Of a stretch of DNA of 64,000 nucleotides, positions 44,091 to 53,200 are shown piece by piece. The stretch covers positions 1 to 64,000 of the forward strand of contig NZ_JANQDH010000032.1 in NCBI RefSeq assembly GCF_029891735.1, in the 5' to 3' direction. The notes under the pieces are model-generated. The model ran no database searches. It saw only the letters and a program-made list of their open reading frames with translations, and was not told the origin of the DNA. How positions within the stretch are numbered: position 1 is the first letter of the stretch; every line of letters begins with the position of its first letter. The position numbers and the translations under genes were made by a program. This DNA comes from Chrysosporum bergii ANA360D (GTDB lineage Bacteria > Cyanobacteriota > Cyanobacteriia > Cyanobacteriales > Nostocaceae).

Positions 44091-44480
44091 GTGAAAAAAG
44101 CCGTTATTACCAAAATATTAATTTCATCACTCAGTTGCTTACCTTTATTATTCCCTAGTCAAGCATCTGCTCAGTTTTTACCACGACCTTGGGTTTCTGT
44201 AGGTGAAAAAGATGGCGAGGTTACCTATGCTGTAGGAGTTAGAGCTTTAGGTTTTGGCGTTGAGCTAGGAAAAGGACCCGACGACGCTGTGGGAGGAGAT
44301 GTTTTAAAATTTATCAGTTTACCAATTATTTCCCCCTATGTAGGAGTTGGCTGGTATTCAGAAGATAAAGGAGTAGCTTATTCTGGTGGTGTTCATGTTG
44401 GTGCTACTGATAACATCTTTCTAGGTGCTGGTTACAACTCCGTACGGGGAGTCAACGGACAAATAGGAATCAAATTTTAA
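44091..44480 (+). CDS. Small secreted protein, possibly outer-membrane beta-strand protein
   Basis: A 129-residue product starting at a GTG with an excellent AGGAGG site 7-12 bp upstream. The signal peptide is residues 1-27 (ISSLSCLPLLFPSQASA, cleavage after ASA). The mature part is Gly-rich with alternating strands (VTYAVGVRALGFGVELGKG, YVGVGWYSEDKGVAYSGGVHVG, ENIFLG-type GAGYN) and ends in a terminal Phe (IGIKF), a pattern seen in outer-membrane barrels. I do not recognise a named family. Confidence 0.65.
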   Translation: MKKAVITKILISSLSCLPLLFPSQASAQFLPRPWVSVGEKDGEVTYAVGVRALGFGVELGKGPDDAVGGDVLKFISLPIISPYVGVGWYSEDKGVAYSGGVHVGATDNIFLGAGYNSVRGVNGQIGIKF

Positions 44481-44492
44481 TTTGTGTAATTG

Positions 44493-44654
44493 TTAAATGA
44501 TTGACAGTCCCCGGCGTAAACGCAGGGTGATTCTACCAACCACAGTAGATATCCCCACTCCTGTAGCGTTACTTCGGGGATGCTCTCCCCTGGTTTGCTT
44601 GGCAAGATTTAAAATATTTACTGCATTTACATCTCTTTGAAGTTCGCAACCACA
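44493..44654 (-). pseudogene. 3' remnant of IS200/IS605-family tnpB
   Basis: The minus strand encodes CGCELQRDVNAVNILNLAKQ, then TRGEHPRSNATGVGIS, then a tail ending RRGLSII and stop. The zinc-ribbon Cys pair followed by RDVNA, which includes the last RuvC Asp of TnpB, identifies the C-terminus of the RNA-guided nuclease TnpB. Everything upstream is missing; the frame is broken at 44655 by an AGCAAGCAGGATGCT palindrome. About 53 of roughly 400 residues remain. Confidence 0.75.
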
Positions 44655-44932
44655 TCAGCAAGCAGGATGCTCCCGCCACAACATGAGCATTTATATTAGA
44701 CTTTTCTTTGGTTTTACAAAAATGTTTCTTAAAATAGTAGTATAAGCAGTATGCACTAAACTATTAATGCACAAAAAAAGCGCCAATTATTATATAATCC
44801 ATAATCCACCTTTTATAACCACTTACCAAGCATTAGCTTGGATTTTCCCAACCCTAACCCGGCGCAAAACATAAATCATACTGCAATTAAGCAGCGTCCA
44901 TAACTTCATTTACATAAAACCGGAATATTAAT
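44655..44932. other. Intergenic region upstream of the WD40 gene
   Basis: It contains the AGCAAGCAGGATGCT palindrome that truncates the tnpB relic, then about 250 bp of AT-rich DNA with no supported gene. GCGCC (44778-44782) and GGCGC (44862-44866) are distant complementary arms of uncertain meaning. Confidence 0.4.
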
Positions 44933-47290
44933 ATGGAGCAAGGATTAAGATTACTCACTAAATTAGTGATAGAATTCACACCAGTAATAGTCACTTTAAT
45001 TCAAAAGCGTACTCAAGAAACCCTCTCCCAGAGCGACTTTCAATTTCATCAAGTAATTAAAGAATTAATCAGAACTTTCAACTTACCCCTAGAGAAAGAT
45101 AGTGGAATTACAGAATTTGATCAACAAAAAATCCTACAACAGCAACTAGCTCTTTACCAACGAGAAACCCAACTACAAATAGCTAACCAAACCAAAGAAA
45201 CATCTGTAAAACTGCCAGAAATAGCCAAAATTATTGAAAGCTGGCCATTAAGACTTTATCCTTCACAAATTTTAGATTCTGGGACAAATTATCAACGTAC
45301 ACCCTTAAAAATTTTTCTCGCTCCTCCACAAATTAAATTTGACAAATTTGAGCAAAACAATCTAGAAAATTCGCAAATTGAGCCAATATTGGCTGAAGGT
45401 TTACGAAAATTTCTTCACAAATATTATTCCCTCCACAGTCCCATGAGACCAACAGAACTGTTAGCAGGGGCCTGGGATAGTAAGCGGTTTCATAGTGAGT
45501 CTAGTATCAAAGCTTTGTTTGGGATGTTGAAAACAGAGCCGATTTTAATTTTAGAATCAGAGCATGACGGGGATTATCTCAATTTTCGCATTGCTTACTG
45601 GGGCTTAGGTCAGGAAACCTATTACTACAAAACAATTTTTCGCCTACCTTATCGGGAAATTCTGCACAACTCAGCCAAAAGTCGGGCTTTAGAATGGAAG
45701 AAAGTCAGGGATGAGTTATTATTCATGGGGGAGGATACGGAAGAAATCAATAATTTAGGCGGGGATAATGTCTCTAACCTGGCAATTTTAGAAAAAGTAG
45801 AAAAATGGCAAGAAAAAGGAATTGATATCAGTAAATTATCCTTAAACTATCAAATTAACCATCAAGATTGGCAGAAACTTTGTCAAGTACTAATTAATTG
45901 TCATTGCTTGGTGGTGGCTTGGGTGGCGGATGCTTATCATTTAGTTGACTATGATGTTCCCCCTCTATTACCCCAGGTGCTGCCTAGTTTACTGCAAGAA
46001 ACCTCTAACCTACAATCTGTAGAAGAGTTTCTGCGGGTATGCGCCACAGGTTATCAAGAGGTTTATCAAGCCCTGGAAAATCAGCGCCATTACTGGGTTC
46101 CAGAGTTAGCTTTGCAACTAGCCCAAAGTTTATCTTATTTACCCGATCGCTCATGGTCACAGTCCCAGGTTGATTACTCTATTAACACATGGTTGAAATT
46201 GCGTCAAGTGCCAGCAGAGGAATTTATCAATCCTTTACAGGCGATGCAATCAGCAGTGAAAATAGAAGATAAAGCATATCTAGAAAAGTTAAAGGATTAT
46301 TTCACAGCCATAGGTAATAACCAGGGTATTTCCGAAGTAGACCAGCTGTTAAATACCATAGCGGAACTAGAAAAAAATTCCCCCCTACCAACCCCCAGCC
46401 CCAAGCATACCCTAACTGCACATTCTGGCAAAATAACATCCTTAGCCATTAGTTCAGATGGAGAGGTTTTAGTCAGTGGCTGTACAGACAAAAATATCAA
46501 CCTGTGGAATTTAGAGACTGGGAAACAAATTCGCACCCTCACCAGTAACGAAGGGGGAATTTCCTCTGTGGCCATTAGTCCCGATAATCAATTTTTAGCT
46601 GTTGGTAGTTGTGACCATCCCAAAAGTAACGTTAAAGTTTGGCACTTAAAAACTGGTAAACTACTACATACCCTGTTAGGACATCAAAAACCAGTTAATG
46701 TAGTAGCCATTAGCCCAGATGGGCAAATTCTGGCCAGTGGAAGTAATAAAATCAAAATCTGGCATTTATATACAGGCGATCGCATTTGTACACTTTGGCA
46801 TTCTTACACCGTTCATGCTATAGCCATTAGCCAAGATGGAACAATTCTCGCCAGTGGTAGCGCCGACAGTAAAATTAGATTGTGGAACCCGCGCACTGGC
46901 GATCCTATCCGCACTTTAACCGGTCACTCAGGTGAGGTCAAGTCAATTGCCATCAGTCCTGATGGTAAAACCCTTTTTAGTGGTAGTGCTGATACAACCA
47001 TCAAAATTTGGCAACTTTCCACAGGTGAACTGCTGCAAACATTAACCGGTCACTCTGGTGAGGTCAAGTCAATTGCCATCAGTGCTGATGGTAAAATCCT
47101 TTTTAGTGGTAGCGCTGATACAACCATCAAAATTTGGCAACTTTCCACAGGTGAAGTACTACACACCTTAACCGGACATTCAGGAAGTGTAAATACTATT
47201 TATTTGAGTCTAGACGGTCAAACCCTGGCCAGTGGTAGTGCTGACAAAACTATCAAAATTTGGCATCAAAATTTGGCAAATAGCCACTGA
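44933..47290 (+). CDS. WD40-repeat protein with an uncharacterised N-terminal region
   Basis: A 785-residue soluble protein. Residues 1-480 match no family I can name. They include a helical start (MEQGLRLLTKLVIEFTPVIV), a segment about 95-260 (WPLRLYPSQIL, PTELLAGAWDSKRFH, DYLNFRIAYWGLGQETYYYKT) and a Gln/Leu-rich helical region to about 470. Residues about 490-783 form seven WD40 repeats ending in SGSADxTIKIW-type strands, one complete propeller. Repeats 5 and 6 are nearly identical in DNA (about 123-bp period from 46920), indicating recent duplication. No enzyme domain is apparent; a scaffold or sensor role is inference. Confidence 0.75.
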   Translation: MEQGLRLLTKLVIEFTPVIVTLIQKRTQETLSQSDFQFHQVIKELIRTFNLPLEKDSGITEFDQQKILQQQLALYQRETQLQIANQTKETSVKLPEIAKIIESWPLRLYPSQILDSGTNYQRTPLKIFLAPPQIKFDKFEQNNLENSQIEPILAEGLRKFLHKYYSLHSPMRPTELLAGAWDSKRFHSESSIKALFGMLKTEPILILESEHDGDYLNFRIAYWGLGQETYYYKTIFRLPYREILHNSAKSRALEWKKVRDELLFMGEDTEEINNLGGDNVSNLAILEKVEKWQEKGIDISKLSLNYQINHQDWQKLCQVLINCHCLVVAWVADAYHLVDYDVPPLLPQVLPSLLQETSNLQSVEEFLRVCATGYQEVYQALENQRHYWVPELALQLAQSLSYLPDRSWSQSQVDYSINTWLKLRQVPAEEFINPLQAMQSAVKIEDKAYLEKLKDYFTAIGNNQGISEVDQLLNTIAELEKNSPLPTPSPKHTLTAHSGKITSLAISSDGEVLVSGCTDKNINLWNLETGKQIRTLTSNEGGISSVAISPDNQFLAVGSCDHPKSNVKVWHLKTGKLLHTLLGHQKPVNVVAISPDGQILASGSNKIKIWHLYTGDRICTLWHSYTVHAIAISQDGTILASGSADSKIRLWNPRTGDPIRTLTGHSGEVKSIAISPDGKTLFSGSADTTIKIWQLSTGELLQTLTGHSGEVKSIAISADGKILFSGSADTTIKIWQLSTGEVLHTLTGHSGSVNTIYLSLDGQTLASGSADKTIKIWHQNLANSH

Positions 47291-47302
47291 ATGAGCCAAA
47301 AA

Positions 47303-47683
47303 TCAATCCCTGCGTTCAGAGTAATCATCAGAAGACATGGGATCTAATTCCCAGCGAGAACGATCACGTTGTTCTAAAATATCCTGGGTGTGGAGAAAAG
47401 CCCGGTCTTCCATAGGTAATCCTACTGCTTTTCCTATTTCATCAGTCACATTTTGATCAGGAGTAGGAGCAGTACCACCTACAGCCTCATCTCCCACCGT
47501 ATCTTCTAGTTGCCATTTAGCATCAACATCTCCACCAGTAATTTCTGGACTAGTATGTTTATACTCTCTTCTTCTTTGTCTGAGAGTCCGTCCACCAATA
47601 TTGTATCCCGGTAGCTCCTTAACACCAGTACCGTAGGATTCCGTCACTGCTTGATCTAAATCATCAGGATTAATTTCTACCAT
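47303..47683 (-). CDS. DUF6335 family protein
   Basis: A 126-residue acidic, hydrophilic protein starting MVEINPDDLDQAV. The core GGDVDAKWQLEDTVGDEAVG, then GTAPTPDQNVTDEIGKAVGL, is the DUF6335 signature, common in filamentous cyanobacteria and of unknown function. Probably largely disordered. An upstream ATG at 47719 would add 12 residues. It converges with the WD40 gene with a 12-bp gap and faces away from the DUF2267 cluster. Confidence 0.72.
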   Translation of the reverse strand: MVEINPDDLDQAVTESYGTGVKELPGYNIGGRTLRQRRREYKHTSPEITGGDVDAKWQLEDTVGDEAVGGTAPTPDQNVTDEIGKAVGLPMEDRAFLHTQDILEQRDRSRWELDPMSSDDYSERRD

Positions 47684-47874
47684 TTTTTTACTATAAATAA
47701 TACTTACTAATTTATCCACTCATCAATCATAACCTTTCCAGATTACAGCCTTGTATCACGGGAGATGTATTACTAAAGTCATAAAAAACATATCTCCTAA
47801 GAACGACGATAAAACACTTGTTGAGTCCTAAGCTAGTAAATAAGTATTGGGATAACAAATAGATAACAATTGCT

Positions 47875-47890
47875 GCGGGCATCTTGCCCG
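47875..47890. repeat. REP palindrome (GCGGGCA type)
   Basis: GCGGGCA-TCT-TGCCCG, immediately left of the degenerate MITE-like copy E. Member of the family at 8810, 13694 and 49620. Confidence 0.7.
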
Positions 47891-47892
47891 AT

Positions 47893-48052
47893 TATAGCCG
47901 GTTTTGCTGCCAATTTTGCTTAATTGAGGTACAGAAGTACATCATCAGCAAGGTGGACGCTTGCCTTACAAGGCCATAGTTTACATGATAATTTACATGA
48001 TAATTTACATGATAGTTTACATTTGTATCTCACGTGTTTAATAAGTGCTTTA
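47893..48052 (+). mobile_element. MITE-like repeat, copy E, expanded
   Basis: It starts TATAGCC and ends with ACATTTGTATCTCACGTG-TTTAATAAGTGCTTTAG, matching the right ends of copies A, B and D. The centre is enlarged by an AGCAAGG palindrome relic and by three and a half 12-bp units TTACATGATAAT (47981-48023). It lies upstream of the DUF2267 gene and may carry or displace its promoter. Confidence 0.5.
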
Positions 48053-48096
48053 GTAACTAATTAATGAGTTAGGAAAGTTAGGAATCGGAGGTTAAA

Positions 48097-48501
48097 ATGG
48101 AATATCAAGAATTTATTACTCATGTACAAAGCCTAGCTCAATCCAATTCCCGCGAAGAAGCAGAACAGGCTACCCATGCCACTTTAGAAACCTTAACAGA
48201 GCGCATCCCCAGGGAGGAAACCAAGGAAATAGCTGCACAATTACCACCAGAACTCAGCCAATATTTGCAAACCAAAGAAAAACAACCAAGTGAATCTTTC
48301 AACCTGCAAGAATTTATTACTCGTGTTAGTCAAAGAGAAAATATAGAACCAACAACTACCGCTATTCATGTCCGGGCTGTATTTGCAGTGTTACAAAATG
48401 CCATTAGTCCTGAGAAATTCGCCAAATTTCATCATTACTTCTCTCACGATTACGAAGAACTCTTTACTACATCGCCAACAAGTGAAATTCCCGCAGTTTA
48501 A
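48097..48501 (+). CDS. DUF2267 domain protein
   Basis: A 134-residue helical protein: MEYQEFITHVQSLAQ, then EEAEQATHATLETLTERIPREE and AAQLPPELSQYL, a second half FNLQEFITRVSQRENI and ALQNAISPEKF-like segments. The internal repeat of two similar halves is characteristic of DUF2267. Function unknown, often near stress genes. It is 35 bp ahead of the DJ-1/PfpI gene, so the two are likely co-transcribed. A GGAG-like site precedes the ATG. Confidence 0.82.
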   Translation: MEYQEFITHVQSLAQSNSREEAEQATHATLETLTERIPREETKEIAAQLPPELSQYLQTKEKQPSESFNLQEFITRVSQRENIEPTTTAIHVRAVFAVLQNAISPEKFAKFHHYFSHDYEELFTTSPTSEIPAV

Positions 48502-48536
48502 GCAATAATTAATCAGGAAATTAATTAGGAAATCTT

Positions 48537-49610
48537 ATGAGCAATAACAAAAAAGTTGCCATCCTCATAGAAGATGGAGTAGAAGATATGGAATTTACCA
48601 TCCCTTGTAATGGCTTAAAACAAGCCGGGATGGAAGTACTTGTCCTTGGTTCACGCATGAATCAAAGATATAAAGGTAAACGAGGGAAACTCGCAGTACA
48701 ACCCGACGCTACCACCACAGAAGCTGTAGTTGAACAGTTTGATGCAGTAGTTATTCCCGGTGGTATGGCTCCCGACAAAATGCGCCGCAACCCCAACACA
48801 GTCCGGTTTGTCCAAGCAGCGATGCAACAGGGAAAATGGATAGCAGCCATTTGTCACGGACCACAACTGTTAATTGAAGGTGATTTACTCAAAGGTAAAC
48901 AAGCCACTGGTTTTAATGCTATCCGCAAAGACATGATCAATGCAGGTGCAAATTATCTGGATGAGCCGTTAGTGGTAGACGGTAATTTAATTACTTCTCG
49001 TGAACCCGGAGATTTAGCAATTTTCACCACAGCCCTACTTAGTCGTTTGGGTTACGGTGGTAAAGATGCGGGTCTTCCAGACGAACAAGACACCAGAGCG
49101 GAATGGTGGAAATTAGCCGATGCTTGGGGAGGTTCTACTAAAAATGACATCACCAGAGCTTTGAATACAGCATTAAGTGGTGAGCGTTATTCCTTGGAAG
49201 CCTTGGAACATTACACAGAAAAAGAATCAGATCCCCAAACGCGATCGCATTTTCAGGAGATGATTAGTAATAAACAGCAGCATATTCAGAGGTTAGAAAC
49301 CTATCTGGACACCCTCGGTCAAAAACCCTCCATACTCGCCAACATCGCCCACCAATACGCCAAGGTAAAAAGTGCTTTCACTGGTAGCGATGACATATAT
49401 CAATTACGTTGCGCCCTAGGGGATGTGCAAACAGGTATTGGTGACATTAGTAACCTGTGTGCCATGTACACTGACCCAGTAGCAACGGCAATTTTTAAGA
49501 AAATTCACCAAGATTTGCGGAACTATGAACTGCAATTAGCACGGCTATATCAGCAACGAGTAGCAAATGAAATTCAGCCACCCCAGCCCACCACAGGCGC
49601 TGCTGTGTAG
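48537..49610 (+). CDS. DJ-1/PfpI-family protein fused to a helical domain
   Basis: Residues 1-175 form a PfpI/DJ-1-type amidotransferase-like domain: IEDGVEDMEF with the conserved acidic residue, VVIPGGMAPDKMR, and the nucleophile C106 with H107 in AAICHGPQ. Members act as stress chaperones, proteases or deglycases. Residues about 195-345 form an added four-helix-like domain (LNTALSGERYSLEALEHYTEKE, HFQEMISNKQQHIQRLETYL, LRCALGDVQTGIGDISNLCA) resembling ferritin-like/PA2169-type bundles. The usual stand-alone protein is about 170-190 residues, so this is a genuine fusion. Confidence 0.85.
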   Translation: MSNNKKVAILIEDGVEDMEFTIPCNGLKQAGMEVLVLGSRMNQRYKGKRGKLAVQPDATTTEAVVEQFDAVVIPGGMAPDKMRRNPNTVRFVQAAMQQGKWIAAICHGPQLLIEGDLLKGKQATGFNAIRKDMINAGANYLDEPLVVDGNLITSREPGDLAIFTTALLSRLGYGGKDAGLPDEQDTRAEWWKLADAWGGSTKNDITRALNTALSGERYSLEALEHYTEKESDPQTRSHFQEMISNKQQHIQRLETYLDTLGQKPSILANIAHQYAKVKSAFTGSDDIYQLRCALGDVQTGIGDISNLCAMYTDPVATAIFKKIHQDLRNYELQLARLYQQRVANEIQPPQPTTGAAV

Positions 49611-49619
49611 ATAACTGTA

Positions 49620-49662
49620 GCGGGCATCTTGCCCGCACATATGATGTTTATGAAATACAGAT
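49620..49662. repeat. REP palindrome with extended shared tail
   Basis: GCGGGCA-TCT-TGCCCGC at 49620-49636 followed by ATGATGTTTATGAAATACAG, a tail shared with 38835-38860. It ends 16 bp before the cupin start codon, so the cupin gene's ribosome region borders the repeat. Confidence 0.65.
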
Positions 49663-49677
49663 GATTGGATTTAGACC

Positions 49678-50019
49678 ATGACCGACACAAGTGTAAAAAA
49701 AATCGACTCTAGCCATTCCCCCAAAGGTCAACTTGGTCAGAAATACTTAGCCTCTGGTAAATCTGTTTCCATGCGTCTTTGGGAAAACGAACAACCAACA
49801 GGAGATAAACAAACCACTGTCCGCGACTATGAAACAGTGGGCTATGTCATTAACGGACGTGCAGAACTGCACATAGAAGGGCAAATGATACTATTAGAAC
49901 CCGGCAGTTCTTGGGTAGTGCCAAAAGGTGCAAACCACACTTACAAAATTCTCCAACCATTTACCGCAGTTGAAGCCACCAGTCCACCCGCTCAAATTCA
50001 TGGACGAGATGACAGTTAA
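49678..50019 (+). CDS. Small cupin-domain protein
   Basis: A 113-residue single cupin barrel. Motif 1 is at GYVINGRAELHIEGQMILLEPG (about 60-81) and motif 2 at VPKGANHTYKI (about 82-92), with H88 as the clearest metal ligand. The other usual ligands are replaced (the first motif lacks HxH), so metal binding is uncertain. It lies 68 bp after the DJ-1/PfpI fusion gene on the same strand. The substrate is unknown. Confidence 0.8.
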   Translation: MTDTSVKKIDSSHSPKGQLGQKYLASGKSVSMRLWENEQPTGDKQTTVRDYETVGYVINGRAELHIEGQMILLEPGSSWVVPKGANHTYKILQPFTAVEATSPPAQIHGRDDS

Positions 50020-50038
50020 ATGTTAAACCTAAAAAAAA

Positions 50039-50085
50039 GTAGAAACGTCTGATGTAACGCTCCTACACGGGTTAGTAAAAACCCG
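50039..50085. repeat. GTAGAAACGT palindrome and adjacent CGGGTT hairpin
   Basis: GTAGAAACGT and ACGCTCCTAC arms form an imperfect palindrome of the 32079-32106 family. It is followed by GGGTT-AGTAA-AACCC, a small second hairpin between convergent cupin and tamB genes. Together they may act as a bidirectional terminator. Confidence 0.45.
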
Positions 50086-50207
50086 GATTTGAAATTGGTA
50101 TACGTGCCAACAACACATATAACAGACAGTTGTATGCTTTTGCAACATTTTATCCTGATCAATGATAGAAATTTACCATAGAAACCATAGATAAATCCAA
50201 TACTGAT

Positions 50208-53200
50208 TTACAGCCTCCGTTGAAACTCCACCGTCACACGACTATCATTTTCTAAATTTGTGGAAGCACGCAGACGAATTTCATCATTGATGCGGTAATT
50301 TACCCCCCACTGAAACGGGTCATTAGCTGTCAAAATTTTAATACTGGAAATAGACACTTTAGGAGAAACATCCATCCCAGCCTCCGCTGCCAATTCTAAA
50401 GTAGAATTGCTCCTTGCTCCTTCGGGATTATTAGAAATAATCGTGGGAAATATACGCAATTCGCTTAAACCTAAAGCAGTACCAAGCTCATTAAAAGCTG
50501 ACTGAAAATTGCTCAACACAGCTGAACCCGCGATATTAATTAGACCTAAAGTGCTATCTCCACGTTTCTGTCCATCCACAAACCCACCCCCCAACAAAGC
50601 CACAATTTCAGTTTCTGACCGGGCTGGACTGCTGGTTAGTTCCACTGATTCATTAAGTTGACTCGCAAAACCTTGGACATTGGCTTGAACTTGGACATTT
50701 TCTAAAGCTGCTAACCCAAAAGTATTTGCTCTTGAAAAATCACTACTTTGCACCACATCTAGCACCTTAGCCACCAACCGCACATCTAATTCCGGGTCGC
50801 GGGGTTGTGATGGTCTAAAAGTCGCCTTATTGTTGTAACCACGAGCCAGCTTAAACCGTGTAGTAAACAAATTGACCCCACCCCGCTCCAGTGTAATAGT
50901 ACCATCAGGTATTGGTTGAGCAAAGGAACCGTTAACAGTCAGGTTTCCTGTAGCCAAAAAGCTGAGAATAGGTGGATTATTGATTTCTACGTTTTTACCC
51001 AATTGTATATCTAAATTATTAAAAATAGCTAAACTTTCGCCACTGACTGAATTATCTTTATTATTATTTTTTCCCCTAGCATCTCGAAGCATAGATGACA
51101 AGTCATTGCTACTATTCCCTGGTGCTGGTGAGTTAGCCCCATTTGCTAGTAAAACTTGACCATCGAATAAATTTACGTGACCGCCAATTTGCGGCTTCAG
51201 CGCTGAACCTGTAATGCGTAAATTACCATTAGCGCCCCCTTGGTACAAATCTTTCAAATTTAAAACTAGTTGGTCGATTTCAACAGTGAGGGGATTGTCA
51301 GACTTTTCTCGTCTGTTGTTGAAAATAGGAATTTCTCCAGATGCTACCACATTACCTTGGCTAAATTGACCTTGTAGGTTTTCTACTAAAATCCGGTCAA
51401 AATTAAACAGCACTTTTCCTGTAACACCGCTTATTTTTTCCGGTAGAGCCTGGGCTGTAAAAGTTGCATTATTAACAGTAGCTATGCCATTGACTACTGG
51501 TTTTTTGCTTGTCCCCCGCACTTCAATGTCTACCACTCCTTCCCCCTTCTCAAACGCCGCTTGATCAGTCAAAAAATTTAATATTGCTAATCCCTCATTT
51601 TTCACCTTGATATCCAAATTAATTTCATCGCTGTTTGGTGCAACAGCAGCAAAAGGTAACTGATAGGGAATACTACCAGTAATATTCACTGGTTGGGTTT
51701 CCACAATGGAAACAGTGCTGCCAAAATTCAAGCGTCCGTCTGCATAACTGAAACTAGCAAGGGCTGACTCAACTATCTGCTGATTTAATTTTCCTTCTTT
51801 AACTACTAACTCTCCTTTACTTTGGGGATTGGCAATACTACCTGCTATTGCAGCTGTACCATTGAGATTACCTGAAATACCAACTGGTAAATTAACAAAA
51901 TTATTCAGTAACTCTAAAGGAAAGTTTTTCACTTGCAGTTGACCAGATTGATCATCACCGCCAAGATTACCCACAAAAGCCAAAAGACTATTTTCTAACT
52001 CAATTCGTAAAGGTCGTAATTGCAAAACTCCATTTTCTAACTTGCCTTCAGCAACAATATTATTAGCATTAGAAAAACGTTGGGTTTCTGTTTCTTTACC
52101 CCAGGTGAAATTTTCACCCTTTAAATTAAATTGTACAGATAAGCCTTTAGCAGTGGCAGTATCTAGGGCAATTTCGCCGTTAAAAGTCCCTTGCAAATCT
52201 GCTAAATCGGGAATTGGATTAGACTCCCGCCGTTGTTTTTCTTGTTCTTTTACCAGGGTATTAATTTCATTAAAGCGTTTTAGTTGAGTTAACAAAGGCT
52301 GTTCCGGTAATCCGGGGGATGTAGTAGTTAAATCCTTGGCTGTGCCATAATCGGATTCTGTTACCCCCTGTTGAAAATCTTGTAACTCAAATATCCGCCC
52401 TGCTGTCAGCACATCTTGGATCTGACCCTGATTAATATTGATTTTACCTTGTACTTCCGGACCTTGGGGAGTTTGACCAACATTACCAGCAAAGGTATAA
52501 CGACTTTGGCCTTTAACCAACTCACTGCTAATCACCATAGCTTTACCATCACGGTAACGGAATTGGGCTGCTAAATTATCCCCACTAATGCGGCCAATTT
52601 GGGGTGATGCGATCGCTAAATTTCCTTGTGCTGCTGATGTTTGCAGATTAACCTGTAAACTTCCACTTAACAACCCCCCCACTGAACTTGCACCCAGGCG
52701 CACATCAGGCGGTGGTGTTAAATTTAAAATTTGTAAAGGAAAGTTAGCAACTTTGATGGCTAAATCATTTCCTTGTGTTTCACCTGTAGCTAATGCTTGT
52801 TGGTGTTTGATAGTAAACCATTGGGGGCGGTTTTGGGCATCCAGATTTAAAGCAATGATATCACTATTACCTTTTACATCTAAATTTAAACCTTGACCGG
52901 CTGCTGATGTAATTTTCCCCTTTAACAATGGCTCAAAAGCCACATTTTCTACTACCAGTTCTCGTAGATCCATCTTCCCTGCCACATTAGGTACAGGTAG
53001 ATTACCAGTGATTTTTCCCTGAAAATCTGCACTTCCCGCCACTGTCAACTGATTAGGCAATTGAATGGGTAACTGTTGTAAGTTGTAATTTTTCGCCTGT
53101 ACATCTAGATTTAACTGCGTAATTTTCGGTAAAGACCCCTGAGCAGCATTAATTAATATATCACCACTGAGATTTAAACCCTCAGCCCTAGCTCTTTCAA

